64,000 nucleotides of DNA from CAJQLB01 sp041392065 (GTDB lineage Bacteria; Bacteroidota; Bacteroidia; Flavobacteriales; Flavobacteriaceae), in the NCBI GenBank assembly GCA_041392065.1, contig JAWKMU010000003.1, positions 310,001 through 374,000 on the forward strand. The letters are read 5' to 3'. A program made the position numbers and the translations under genes. Within the stretch, counting starts at the first letter, position 1; the number at the start of each line of letters is the position of its first letter. Of this stretch, positions 53,551-62,675 are shown piece by piece. The notes below the pieces were generated by a model. It ran no database searches. It had not been told where the DNA came from and was given only the letters and a program-made list of their open reading frames with translations.

Positions 53551-53558
53551 CAAAATTA
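53551..53558 (-). promoter_or_regulatory. -7 box of the starch-synthase-like/DUF4270/glmS unit
   Basis: The minus strand reads TAATTTTG, a perfect TAnnTTTG, giving a leader of about 130 nt. No -33 TTG is evident. Confidence 0.4.
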
Positions 53559-53588
53559 CAAAAATTATGCAGATTAATAGTATTATAT

Positions 53589-53596
53589 TAAGTTTG
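53589..53596 (+). promoter_or_regulatory. -7 box of panC
   Basis: TAAGTTTG matches TAnnTTTG exactly, 23 bases before the GTG start of panC, so the leader is only about 20 nt. Confidence 0.45.
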
Positions 53597-53619
53597 CACG
53601 CTGTTAATTTTTTACTAAC

Positions 53620-54471
53620 GTGGACGTATTTACTACAAGGCAAGAGATAAAAGAAGCTATAACAACCTTAAAAAAGCAAAATAAAACAATTGGGTTTGTT
53701 GCTACAATGGGAGCCTTGCATCAAGGTCACATGGCACTTGTTAAAACAGCTTTAACTCAAAATGATGTTGCTGTAGTTAGTATTTTTGTAAACCCAACGC
53801 AGTTTAACAATCAGGAAGATTTAGACAAATATCCAAGAACATTAGAGCGAGATACTCGTTTAATTAAGACTCTTTCAACAGATAAAATAATTGTTTTTGC
53901 ACCAACTGTTGAAACTATTTATAATGGGAATACAGTTTCTGAAAATTTTGATTTTGATGGTTTAGAGTTTGAAATGGAAGGAAAATTCCGCGAAGGTCAT
54001 TTTAATGGAGTCGGAACTATTGTAAAACGTTTACTAGAAATTATTCAACCAGATAAAGCCTATTTTGGTGAGAAAGACTTTCAACAGTTACAAATCATTA
54101 AAAAGTTAGCCGAAAAACATAACATTCCTTCAAAAATTGTTGGATGCCCAATTCAAAGACAAACTTCTGGATTAGCAATGAGTTCAAGAAACGAACGCTT
54201 GAAGAAAATTTATAAAAATGAAGCACCATTTATATACAAAACTCTAAAAACTGCCAAAATAAAATTTGGCACAAAAAGTGCTAATAAAGTGACAGAATGG
54301 GTTACAAAACAGTTTGCCGATAATAAATTATTAGAATTAGAATATTTTATAATAGCTGATGAGCAAACACTGAAACCAATAAAAAGAAAATCGAATAAAA
54401 AATCTTATCGCGCGTTTATTGCTGTATATGCAGACGACATTAGACTTATTGATAATATCGCGCTAAATTAA
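53620..54471 (+). CDS. panC: Pantothenate synthetase
   Basis: 283 residues. It condenses pantoate and beta-alanine with ATP. Motifs: VATMGALHQGHMALV (HxGH-type), SIFVNPTQFN, GHFNGVGTIVKRL, YFGEKDFQQL and MSSRNERL. The start is a GTG (VDVFTTRQEI), the usual N-terminal length. It has a short leader after a -7 box and is followed by panD after 13 bp, giving the pantothenate pair. Confidence 0.95.
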   Translation: MDVFTTRQEIKEAITTLKKQNKTIGFVATMGALHQGHMALVKTALTQNDVAVVSIFVNPTQFNNQEDLDKYPRTLERDTRLIKTLSTDKIIVFAPTVETIYNGNTVSENFDFDGLEFEMEGKFREGHFNGVGTIVKRLLEIIQPDKAYFGEKDFQQLQIIKKLAEKHNIPSKIVGCPIQRQTSGLAMSSRNERLKKIYKNEAPFIYKTLKTAKIKFGTKSANKVTEWVTKQFADNKLLELEYFIIADEQTLKPIKRKSNKKSYRAFIAVYADDIRLIDNIALN

Positions 54472-54484
54472 TTACCTTTGCCTC

Positions 54485-54835
54485 ATGCAAATTCAAGTTG
54501 TAAAATCTAAAATTCATCGTGTAAAAGTTACAGGTGCAGATTTAAATTACATAGGAAGCATAACCATTGACGAAGATTTAATGGATGCCGCCAACATTAT
54601 ACAAGGAGAAAAAGTTCAAATTGTAAATAACGATAATGGCGAACGTTTAGAAACTTATGTAATTCCAGGAAGAAGAAATAGTGGTGAAATTACCTTAAAT
54701 GGAGCTGCAGCAAGAAAAGTAGCTGTTGGCGATACGCTTATTTTAATTACCTATGCTTTTATGGATATTGAAGAAGCGAAAACCTTTAAACCTTCGTTGG
54801 TATTTCCTGATGAAGCAACTAACTTATTAAAATAA
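54485..54835 (+). CDS. panD: Aspartate 1-decarboxylase
   Basis: 116 residues. It makes beta-alanine from aspartate, the other substrate of PanC. The self-cleavage site Gly24-Ser25 (NYIGSITID) generates the pyruvoyl group; Lys9 and the ITLNGAAARKVAVGDTLILITYA region are as in the family. It is tightly linked to panC and to the following membrane protein gene (3 bp gap). Confidence 0.96.
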   Translation: MQIQVVKSKIHRVKVTGADLNYIGSITIDEDLMDAANIIQGEKVQIVNNDNGERLETYVIPGRRNSGEITLNGAAARKVAVGDTLILITYAFMDIEEAKTFKPSLVFPDEATNLLK

Positions 54836-54838
54836 CTT

Positions 54839-55792
54839 TTGAACGCAACCACCAAAAAAGCTATTAAAATTTCCATTCCGCTTTTATTAGCTCTTTTTTT
54901 TGGTTGGTATACGTTTTCAAAACTTCCTGTAAAAGCGTTTATTCCATATTTCAAAGATGCCAATTATTATTGGATTGGTTTGGGAGTTCTTTTGGGCTTG
55001 TTGAGTCATTTATCTCGAGCATATCGTTGGAAATATATGCTTGAACCCATGAATTACCATCCTAAATTGCCAAATAGTATTATGGCAGTTTTTATTGCCT
55101 ATTTAGCTAATTTTGGTATTCCTCGTTCAGGTGAAGTACTTCGTGCTGCGGTTTTAACAAACTATGAAAATGTTCCTTTTGAAAAAGGTTTTGGAACTAT
55201 TGTTGCCGAGCGTTTTGCCGATTTAGTCATGTTGTTAGTAATTATTGCGATAGCCTTATACCTAGAGTTTGATTACATCTATCAGTTTTTTGCAGAAAAA
55301 TTCAATCCGAAAACCTTGTTTTTTGCTGGCTTGGGACTTTTGTTAATAGGCATACTTTTAGTACTATTTTTTAAAACTAGCAAATCAAAGTTTGCTTTAA
55401 AAGTTAGAGGTTTTGTCAGCGGACTTTTAGAAGGCGTTTTTAGCATTTTTAGAATGAAACAAAAGTGGGCTTTCATTTTTCATACTGTTTTTATCTGGTT
55501 AATGTATGTGCTCATGTTTTATGTGACCACGTTTGCGGTTCCGGAAATTAGCATTCTTCCGTTAGCAGCCATTTTAATAGCCTTTATTTCTGCAAGTTTC
55601 ACAATTGCGGCCACTAATGGAGGCATTTTTGTATATCCTTTAGCTATTGGAGCAGCATTTTCGCTTTTTAATATTCCCGAAACACCAAGCATAGCCTTTG
55701 GTTGGATAATCTGGACAGCACAAACACTCATCATAATAATTTGTGGTAGCCTATCGTTTATCTATTTACCAATTTACAATAGAAAAAAATAA
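54839..55792 (+). CDS. UPF0104 / lysylphosphatidylglycerol synthase-like membrane protein
   Basis: 317 residues with about eight hydrophobic helices. The family signature region SRAYRWKYML...FIAYLANFGIPRSGEVLRA and EKGFGTIVAERFADLVML matches the flippase/synthase transmembrane domain of MprF-like proteins without the catalytic domain. It is possibly a lipid transporter. The start is a TTG 3 bp after the panD stop, so it is translated from the pan transcript; its link to pantothenate is probably only positional. Confidence 0.83.
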   Translation: MNATTKKAIKISIPLLLALFFGWYTFSKLPVKAFIPYFKDANYYWIGLGVLLGLLSHLSRAYRWKYMLEPMNYHPKLPNSIMAVFIAYLANFGIPRSGEVLRAAVLTNYENVPFEKGFGTIVAERFADLVMLLVIIAIALYLEFDYIYQFFAEKFNPKTLFFAGLGLLLIGILLVLFFKTSKSKFALKVRGFVSGLLEGVFSIFRMKQKWAFIFHTVFIWLMYVLMFYVTTFAVPEISILPLAAILIAFISASFTIAATNGGIFVYPLAIGAAFSLFNIPETPSIAFGWIIWTAQTLIIIICGSLSFIYLPIYNRKK

Positions 55793-55832
55793 TTGATTAC
55801 CTTTCCAGTATCAAATCTCAAATCATTAGAAA

Positions 55833-56981
55833 ATGAAACCTCTAACAAAACTATTACTACTGTTTTTCTGTGTAGGCACTATAAACGCACAAACTATTTA
55901 TGAAGAATTTGATTCTAATAAATTAGGAGAAAGACGACAAATTAAAATTCAATTACCAAGAAATTACGAGAATAACACAGACAAAACCTATCCGCTTTTT
56001 GTGGTTTTAGATGGGGATTATATGTTTGAAGCAGTTGCAGGTAATGTCGATTATTATTCCTACTGGGAAGATATGCCTGAAGCCATTGTAGTTGGCATAA
56101 ATCAAGTTGATAGTCGTGAAGATGACACCTACTACTCCGAACAAAACTCACTTCCAACAGAAACAGGAGCTAGCTTTTTTGAATTTATCACCATGGAATT
56201 GCTACCACACATGGTAAGTAGTTATAGATTGGCAGAGTTTAGAGTTATTGTTGGTCATGGAGAGACTGCAAATTTCATTAACTACTTTATGCTCAAACCA
56301 AAGCCGTTATTTCAAGCATATATTAATGTAAGTCCGTTTTTTGCGCCAGACATGTTAACCTATATTCCTGAGCGTTTAAAACAGTTTGAAAACAAAATGT
56401 TTTATTACGTAGCCACTTCAAATAATGATTTACAGGCTGTTAAAGAAGATGCCAAAACACTGAATACAAGTATTAGTGCTGTTGATAATAAAAACCTACT
56501 GTACCACTTTGATGATTTTGAAGGCCCAACACATTATACAACTCCGGCTCATGCGATTCCAAATGCGTTAGAAAGCATATTTTTTGTGTTTCAGCCTATA
56601 AGTAAAACGGAATATACAGAACGAATATTAACTCTTGAAACCTCTCCTGTTGATTACTTGAACGAGAAATACGAAATGATAAACAATCTTTTTGGTTTAG
56701 AGAAAAAGATTCTTATCAATGATTTTAAGGCTATTGCCGCAGCGATTGAAAAAAATAAAAAATTTGAGTACTACGAAGATTTAGGAAAACTAGCTAGACG
56801 AGATTATCCTGAAACGCTTTTAGGAAACTATTATTTAGGAAGGTTTTACGAAGAAACAGGAGAGCCAAAAAAAGCAATGCGAACCTATCAATCTGCATAT
56901 ATTTTAGAAGAAATTGGAGGTTATACCAAAGATGAAATGTTAGATCGAGCTGATGCTATAAAACGTGATTTCGGCTTCTAA
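55833..56981 (+). CDS. Secreted esterase-like alpha/beta-hydrolase-fold protein
   Basis: 382 residues with a signal peptide ending INAQ. Residues ~25-260 fit the esterase D/enterochelin-esterase fold (RQIKIQLPRNYENNTDKTYPLFVVLDGDYMF, AIVVGINQ). The nucleophile elbow reads Gly141-His-Gly143-Glu-Thr, so the expected Ser of GxSxG is replaced by Gly. His in THYTTPAHAI may remain. The C-terminal ~90 residues look like a TPR-type helical hairpin (GNYYLGRFYEETGEPKKAM). It may be a non-catalytic relative. Confidence 0.78.
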   Translation: MKPLTKLLLLFFCVGTINAQTIYEEFDSNKLGERRQIKIQLPRNYENNTDKTYPLFVVLDGDYMFEAVAGNVDYYSYWEDMPEAIVVGINQVDSREDDTYYSEQNSLPTETGASFFEFITMELLPHMVSSYRLAEFRVIVGHGETANFINYFMLKPKPLFQAYINVSPFFAPDMLTYIPERLKQFENKMFYYVATSNNDLQAVKEDAKTLNTSISAVDNKNLLYHFDDFEGPTHYTTPAHAIPNALESIFFVFQPISKTEYTERILTLETSPVDYLNEKYEMINNLFGLEKKILINDFKAIAAAIEKNKKFEYYEDLGKLARRDYPETLLGNYYLGRFYEETGEPKKAMRTYQSAYILEEIGGYTKDEMLDRADAIKRDFGF

Positions 56982-57033
56982 TTAAATTGGACTAACATAA
57001 AAAGAATAAAAATTTAAGAATAGTAAACTGACA

Positions 57034-57067
57034 AATCCCTCTCCTTTGGAGAGGTTAGGAGAGGCTT
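57034..57067 (+). repeat. CCTCTCC / GGAGAGG repeat directly before radA
   Basis: CCTCTCC (57038-57044), loop TTT, GGAGAGG (57048-57054), TTA, then GGAGAGG again (57058-57064). The left arm can pair with either right arm. It ends 3 bases before the radA ATG. A very similar unit is common between genes in Flavobacteriaceae (recollection). The purine-rich right arm resembles a strong ribosome-binding site. Confidence 0.6.
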
Positions 57068-58426
57068 ATGGCTAAAGTAAAAACAACCTTTTTTTGCCAA
57101 AATTGTGGCACTCAATATCCTAAATGGCAAGGACAATGTACTGCCTGTAAAGAGTGGAATACCATTGCTGAAGAAGTGATTCAAAAAGCCGAAAAAAGCG
57201 ATTGGAAAACACCAACCTCAGCTTCAAAACGTCTTTCAAAACCATTATTGATAAATGAAATTGATGCATCTCAAGATGCTAGAATGCAAACTAATGATGG
57301 AGAGTTTGATCGTGTTCTAGGTGGTGGCATCGTACCTGGCTCTTTAATATTATTAGGAGGCGAACCTGGAATTGGAAAAAGCACCTTGTTGCTTCAAATT
57401 GCCTTAAAGTTGACATACAAAACACTTTACGTATCTGGCGAAGAAAGCCAAAAGCAAATTAAAATGCGTGCTGAGCGCATCAATCCAAACAGCAGTAATT
57501 GCTATATTCTTACAGAAACAAAAACACAAAATATTTTTAAGCAAATAGAGTCTTTAGAACCAGATATTGTGGTTATTGATTCTATTCAGACTTTGCATAG
57601 CGATTATATTGAATCGTCTTCTGGAAGTATTTCTCAAATAAAGGAGTGTACAACTGAACTTATAAAATTTGCCAAAGAAACGGCAACGCCAGTCATTTTA
57701 ATTGGTCATATTACCAAAGATGGCAATATAGCAGGACCCAAAATATTAGAACATATGGTCGATACGGTTTTGCAATTTGAAGGCGATAGAAACCATGTGT
57801 TTAGAATTTTACGTGCTAATAAAAATCGATTTGGATCAACCAACGAACTCGGTATTTACGAAATGCAAGGCTCAGGTTTGCGTGAAGTAACCAATCCGAG
57901 TGAAATTTTAATTTCTAAAAAAGACGAAGAACTTTCTGGTAATGCAGTTGCAGCAACTTTAGAAGGTATGCGACCTTTAATGATTGAAGTACAAGCGTTG
58001 GTAAGCACTGCAGTGTATGGTACACCACAACGCTCAGCAACAGGTTTTAACGCGAAACGACTAAATATGTTATTGGCTGTTTTAGAAAAACGAGCAGGTT
58101 TTAGGCTTGGCGCAAAAGACGTGTTTTTAAATATTACTGGAGGCATTACTGTTGATGATCCAGCAATTGACTTAGCTGTAGTTGCAGCCATTTTATCATC
58201 TAATGAAGATGAGGCATTACCAAAAGATTATTGCTTTGCTGCTGAGGTAGGTTTATCTGGTGAAATTCGTCCAGTGCAAAGAGTAGAACAACGTATTTTG
58301 GAAGCTGAAAAATTAGGATTCTCAACCATTTTTGTATCTAAATACAACACCATTTCCTTAAAGAAAACAGCCATCAAAATTCAATTGATTTCCAAAATTG
58401 AAGATTTGGTTGGGTTTATTGTTTGA
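57068..58426 (+). CDS. radA: DNA repair protein RadA
   Basis: 452 residues. A C4 zinc finger (FFCQNCGTQYPKWQGQCTAC), a RecA-like ATPase with Walker A GGEPGIGKST, ESQKQIKMRAERI, VVIDSIQTLHS, the KNRFG motif, and a C-terminal Lon-like domain (GGITVDDPAIDLAVVAA). It promotes branch migration in recombination. The start lies immediately downstream of a repeat whose purine arm may set initiation. A barstar gene follows 1 bp after the stop. Confidence 0.96.
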   Translation: MAKVKTTFFCQNCGTQYPKWQGQCTACKEWNTIAEEVIQKAEKSDWKTPTSASKRLSKPLLINEIDASQDARMQTNDGEFDRVLGGGIVPGSLILLGGEPGIGKSTLLLQIALKLTYKTLYVSGEESQKQIKMRAERINPNSSNCYILTETKTQNIFKQIESLEPDIVVIDSIQTLHSDYIESSSGSISQIKECTTELIKFAKETATPVILIGHITKDGNIAGPKILEHMVDTVLQFEGDRNHVFRILRANKNRFGSTNELGIYEMQGSGLREVTNPSEILISKKDEELSGNAVAATLEGMRPLMIEVQALVSTAVYGTPQRSATGFNAKRLNMLLAVLEKRAGFRLGAKDVFLNITGGITVDDPAIDLAVVAAILSSNEDEALPKDYCFAAEVGLSGEIRPVQRVEQRILEAEKLGFSTIFVSKYNTISLKKTAIKIQLISKIEDLVGFIV

Positions 58427-58427
58427 A

Positions 58428-58718
58428 ATGATTTTTAAAAAAATAAATACAAGAAGAATTACTAATTGGAAAACATTTCATAATGTTTTTATAAAAGAAT
58501 TTGGGTTTCCAGACTACTATGGTCGAAATATGAATGCATGGATTGATTGTATGGATGACTTTCTGGTTGAATCAGTTGTAATTGATTTAGGAAACTGTAA
58601 TGAATTGAAAGAAAACAATCCAGATATTTTAGAGGCAATATTAGAATGTTCAGCATTTATTAATCACAGAAGAACTGTTAATGGAGAGAATTCATTTATA
58701 ATTATCAGTATGACATGA
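58428..58718 (+). CDS. Barstar-family protein (barnase-inhibitor-like)
   Basis: 96 residues from the ATG at 58428, one base past the radA stop. The frame can also be read from 58398 inside radA. The family motif FGFPDYYGRNMNAWIDCMDD, VVIDLGNCNEL and the length match barstar, the small cytoplasmic inhibitor of barnase-type ribonucleases. No RNase of that kind lies next to it, so it may protect against incoming toxins or have a housekeeping role. Confidence 0.85.
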   Translation: MIFKKINTRRITNWKTFHNVFIKEFGFPDYYGRNMNAWIDCMDDFLVESVVIDLGNCNELKENNPDILEAILECSAFINHRRTVNGENSFIIISMT

Positions 58719-58804
58719 TAATTGTCACTTACGTTTTTCTTTATTTTCACACTCTATTTTATCAAAATTCCTTAATTTCGCACCTCGAAATGAAATAGGA
58801 TAGT

Positions 58805-61800
58805 ATGAGCGCTAAATTTCCTGAATATAAAGGACTTGACTTACCAAAAGTAGCAGAAGAAATTCTAAACTATTGGCAAGAAAATAATGTGTTTGAAAAA
58901 AGCGTCACAACACGCGAAGGGAACAAACCGTTTGTGTTTTTTGAAGGACCTCCTTCAGCCAACGGAATGCCTGGAATTCACCATGTTATGGCTCGTGCTA
59001 TTAAAGATATATTTTGTCGTTACAAAACCCAAAAAGGATTTCAAGTAAAGCGTAAAGCAGGTTGGGATACTCATGGCTTGCCTATAGAACTTGGTGTTGA
59101 AAAAGATTTAGGCATCACTAAAGAAGATATAGGAAAAACCATTTCAGTTGAAGATTACAATGCAGCTTGCCGCAAAGCAGTAATGCGTTATACAGATGTT
59201 TGGAACGACCTGACTCAAAAAATGGGTTACTGGGTTGATATGGATGATCCTTATGTGACCTATGAGCCTAAATACATGGAATCGGTTTGGTGGCTGCTTA
59301 AACAAATCTACAATAAGAATTTGTTGTACAAAGGTTACACCATTCAGCCTTATTCACCAAAAGCAGGAACAGGTTTAAGCTCTCACGAACTTAATCAACC
59401 AGGAACTTATCAAGATGTAACAGATACAACTGTGGTTGCTCAGTTTAAGGCAAAACTAGAATCCCTACCAAATTTTTTACAAAATGAGGGAGATATTTAC
59501 TTTTTAGCTTGGACGACCACGCCTTGGACGTTACCAAGTAATACAGCCTTAACGGTTGGCCCTAAAATTGACTATGTATTGGTTGAAACTTATAACCAAT
59601 ACACTTTCCAGCCAATAAATGTGATTTTGGCCAAAAAGTTACTCAGCTATCAATTTGATGGAAAATTCAATAAAGTTGAAGACAAATCAGAATTATTAAA
59701 TTATAAATCTGGTGACAAAAAAATACCTTTTTATATTGTAAAAGAATTTAAAGGAAAAGATTTAGTAGGAATCACTTACGAACAATTATTACCTTTTGCT
59801 TTACCAAATGATAATCCTGAAAATGCATTCCGAGTCATTTCTGGAGATTTCGTAACTACTGAAGATGGAACAGGAATTGTGCATACAGCTCCAACTTTTG
59901 GTGCAGACGATGCCTTAGTTGCTAAACAAGCCAAACCTGAAGTGCCACCAATGTTGGTAAAAGACGAAAATGGAAATTTAGTGCCACTTGTAGATTTGCA
60001 AGGAAAATTCAGACCTGAAATGGGTGAGTTTGCAGGTAAGTATGTTAAGAATGAATATTACAATGATGGTGAAGCACCTGAACGATCTGTTGATGTTGAA
60101 CTTGCCATCAAACTAAAAGAAGAAAACAAAGCCTTTAAGGTTGAAAAATATAAGCACAGTTATCCAAATTGCTGGAGAACAGATAAACCAATTCTTTACT
60201 ATCCTTTAGATTCTTGGTTTATAAAGGTAACTGACATTAAGGACAGAATGTTTGAGCTTAACGAAACCATCAACTGGAAACCAAAAGCAACAGGAACTGG
60301 TCGCTTTGGTAATTGGCTTGCCAATGCTAACGATTGGAACTTATCTCGATCTCGTTATTGGGGAATTCCGTTGCCAATTTGGAGAACCGAAGATGGTAAA
60401 GAAGAAATTTGTATTGGATCGGTTGAAGAATTAAAGGCTGAGATGAGAAAAGCTGTTGATGCTAGATTAATGAACTCTGATATTTTCGAAAATTTTGAAG
60501 TCGGAAATATGTCAGACGAAAACTATGCAACTATAGATTTACATAAGAATATTGTAGATGAAATTGTGCTAGTTTCTCCTTCAGGGCAACCCATGAAACG
60601 TGAAGCCGATTTAATTGATGTGTGGTTTGATTCTGGTTCCATGCCTTATGCACAATGGCATTATCCTTTTGAGAATAAAGATTTGATTGACCAGAACAAA
60701 TCATTTCCAGCCGACTTTATTGCTGAAGGCGTAGACCAAACACGTGGTTGGTTTTACACACTTCACGCGATCGGAACCATGGTATTCGATTCTGTGGCTT
60801 ATAAAAATGTAGTATCAAACGGTTTGGTTTTAGATAAGAATGGACAAAAAATGTCCAAACGTCTTGGTAACGCAACCGATCCTTTTGATACCTTATCAAC
60901 TTATGGCGCAGATGCGACGCGCTGGTACATGATTATGAATGCCAATCCTTGGGATAATTTAAAATTTGATGTTGATGGCATTGAAGAAGTAAAGCGTAAA
61001 TTCTTTGGCACACTTTATAATACCTATTCTTTCTTTACCCTTTATACAAATCTGGATAATTTTAGTTATTCAGAAAAAGATATTCCATTAAACGAAAGAC
61101 CAGAAATTGATCGTTGGATTTTATCTGAATTGCACACGTTAATACAGAAGGTTGATGAGTATTATGCAGATTATGAGCCAACAAAAGCAGCTCGTCTAAT
61201 ATCAGATTTTACACAAGATTACTTAAGTAACTGGTTTGTACGTTTAAGCAGAAGACGATTCTGGAAAGGCGATTACCAAACAGATAAAATTTCAGCATAT
61301 CAAACATTGTACACATGTATGATAACCATCGCAAAGCTTGGTGCACCAATTGCACCTTTCTTTATGGAAAAGCTGTATTTAGATTTAAATTCTGTAACTA
61401 AAAAGGAAACTTTTGAGAGTGTACATCTTGCGGAATTTCCAAAATATGACGAATCTTTTGTTGATAAGTCTTTAGAACGTAAAATGGAAGCCGCTCAAAC
61501 AATATCATCGTTGGTTTTATCGTTACGAGCTAAAGAAAAGATTAAAGTACGTCAGCCCTTACAAAAAATCATGATTCCTATTAACAGCGAATCTCAAAAA
61601 CAAGAGATTTTAGCAGTGGCAGACTTAATTAAATCTGAAGTTAACGTTAAAGAAATTGAAGTTTTAGAAGACGCTTCAGATATTTTAGTAAAACAAATTA
61701 AACCTAACTTTAAAGTACTTGGTCCACGTTTTGGAAAAGATATGAAGGCTGTGGCTCAAACGGTTAATAACTTTACAGCTGAAGACATTAAAAAAATCGA

Positions 61801-62209
61801 GCAAAACGGTATTTTAGACGTTGTAATTAATGGAAAAAACATTACATTGGAGAAGTCTGATGTTGAAATTACATCTCAAGATATTGAAGGTTGGCTCGTG
61901 GCTAGTCAAGGTGCATTAACAGTAGCTTTAGATGTTACATTAACTGAAGACTTAAAGAAAGAAGGTATTGCAAGAGAATTGGTAAACCGAATTCAAAATT
62001 TACGAAAAGATTCTGGTTATGAATTGACAGATAGAATTGCAGTTCGATTTCAAAAAGATGAACAAATTATTAACGCAATAAATAAAAATTTAGAGTACAT
62101 AAAAACTGAGACATTAACAGATGAATTAGAAATTTTAGACGACTTAAATAATGGTATAGAAATTGCTTTCGATGATGTAAATACCAAACTATTTATTCAA
62201 AAAATTTAG
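58805..62209 (+). CDS. ileS: Isoleucine-tRNA ligase, type 2
   Basis: 1134 residues, the long eukaryote-like type. It charges tRNA-Ile and has an editing domain (AWTTTPWTLPSNTAL). The first class I signature reads GIHH (residues 57-60, NGMPGIHHVMAR) rather than HxGH, and the second is KMSKR. The GXHH form is known in a subset of IleRS2 enzymes with extreme mupirocin resistance. The anticodon-binding region and C-terminal domain are complete. It is first in the ileS-dksA-lspA unit, 5 bp from the next gene. Confidence 0.97.
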   Translation: MSAKFPEYKGLDLPKVAEEILNYWQENNVFEKSVTTREGNKPFVFFEGPPSANGMPGIHHVMARAIKDIFCRYKTQKGFQVKRKAGWDTHGLPIELGVEKDLGITKEDIGKTISVEDYNAACRKAVMRYTDVWNDLTQKMGYWVDMDDPYVTYEPKYMESVWWLLKQIYNKNLLYKGYTIQPYSPKAGTGLSSHELNQPGTYQDVTDTTVVAQFKAKLESLPNFLQNEGDIYFLAWTTTPWTLPSNTALTVGPKIDYVLVETYNQYTFQPINVILAKKLLSYQFDGKFNKVEDKSELLNYKSGDKKIPFYIVKEFKGKDLVGITYEQLLPFALPNDNPENAFRVISGDFVTTEDGTGIVHTAPTFGADDALVAKQAKPEVPPMLVKDENGNLVPLVDLQGKFRPEMGEFAGKYVKNEYYNDGEAPERSVDVELAIKLKEENKAFKVEKYKHSYPNCWRTDKPILYYPLDSWFIKVTDIKDRMFELNETINWKPKATGTGRFGNWLANANDWNLSRSRYWGIPLPIWRTEDGKEEICIGSVEELKAEMRKAVDARLMNSDIFENFEVGNMSDENYATIDLHKNIVDEIVLVSPSGQPMKREADLIDVWFDSGSMPYAQWHYPFENKDLIDQNKSFPADFIAEGVDQTRGWFYTLHAIGTMVFDSVAYKNVVSNGLVLDKNGQKMSKRLGNATDPFDTLSTYGADATRWYMIMNANPWDNLKFDVDGIEEVKRKFFGTLYNTYSFFTLYTNLDNFSYSEKDIPLNERPEIDRWILSELHTLIQKVDEYYADYEPTKAARLISDFTQDYLSNWFVRLSRRRFWKGDYQTDKISAYQTLYTCMITIAKLGAPIAPFFMEKLYLDLNSVTKKETFESVHLAEFPKYDESFVDKSLERKMEAAQTISSLVLSLRAKEKIKVRQPLQKIMIPINSESQKQEILAVADLIKSEVNVKEIEVLEDASDILVKQIKPNFKVLGPRFGKDMKAVAQTVNNFTAEDIKKIEQNGILDVVINGKNITLEKSDVEITSQDIEGWLVASQGALTVALDVTLTEDLKKEGIARELVNRIQNLRKDSGYELTDRIAVRFQKDEQIINAINKNLEYIKTETLTDELEILDDLNNGIEIAFDDVNTKLFIQKI

Positions 62210-62214
62210 AAAAT

Positions 62215-62598
62215 ATGGCTATTGAAAATACAGTAAGATATTCAGACAAGGATTTAGCAGAATTCAAGGTTCTTATTCAAGAAAAAATAAGAAAAGCACA
62301 ACATGATTTAGAATTAATTAAAAGTGCTTATATGAACGATTTAAATAATGGCACAGACGATACATCTCCTACCTTTAAAGCTTTTGACGAAGGAAGTGAA
62401 ACTATGAGTAAAGAGTCTAATTCTGCTTTAGCAATAAGACAGGAAAAATTTATTCGTGACTTAAAAAACGCCTTAATACGTATTGAAAATAAAACTTATG
62501 GTATTTGTCGTGTTACAGGAAAACTAATTAACAAAAAACGTCTAGAGCTTGTGCCTCATGCAACATTGAGCATTGAAGCTAAAAATATGCAACAATAA
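62215..62598 (+). CDS. TraR/DksA family protein with degenerate zinc finger
   Basis: 127 residues. An N-terminal coiled-coil-like helix (residues ~10-40) is followed by the DksA/TraR C-terminal region YGICRVTGKLINKKRLELVPHATLSIEAK. Only Cys98 remains of the usual four zinc cysteines, so it is probably zinc-free; this is common in Bacteroidota homologues. It may bind RNA polymerase through the secondary channel. It lies between ileS and lspA with a terminator right after it. Confidence 0.85.
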   Translation: MAIENTVRYSDKDLAEFKVLIQEKIRKAQHDLELIKSAYMNDLNNGTDDTSPTFKAFDEGSETMSKESNSALAIRQEKFIRDLKNALIRIENKTYGICRVTGKLINKKRLELVPHATLSIEAKNMQQ

Positions 62599-62619
62599 AT
62601 TACTCAAAGATAGTTTTGT

Positions 62620-62650
62620 AAAAAACGTCTCAATATTTGGGACGTTTTTT
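62620..62650 (+). terminator. Intrinsic terminator after the DksA-like gene
   Basis: AAAACGTCTC (62622-62631) pairs with GGGACGTTTT (62639-62648) with one G-T pair, followed by Ts. It lies just upstream of lspA, so lspA needs read-through or its own start site. Confidence 0.75.
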
Positions 62651-62675
62651 AGTTTTAACAAGAGAGATTATTTAA

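Noticed and set aside
58719..58804. T-box or leader regulation of ileS
   Set aside because: The gap is only 86 bp, no T-box sequence or terminator is present, and such leaders are not known in this phylum.
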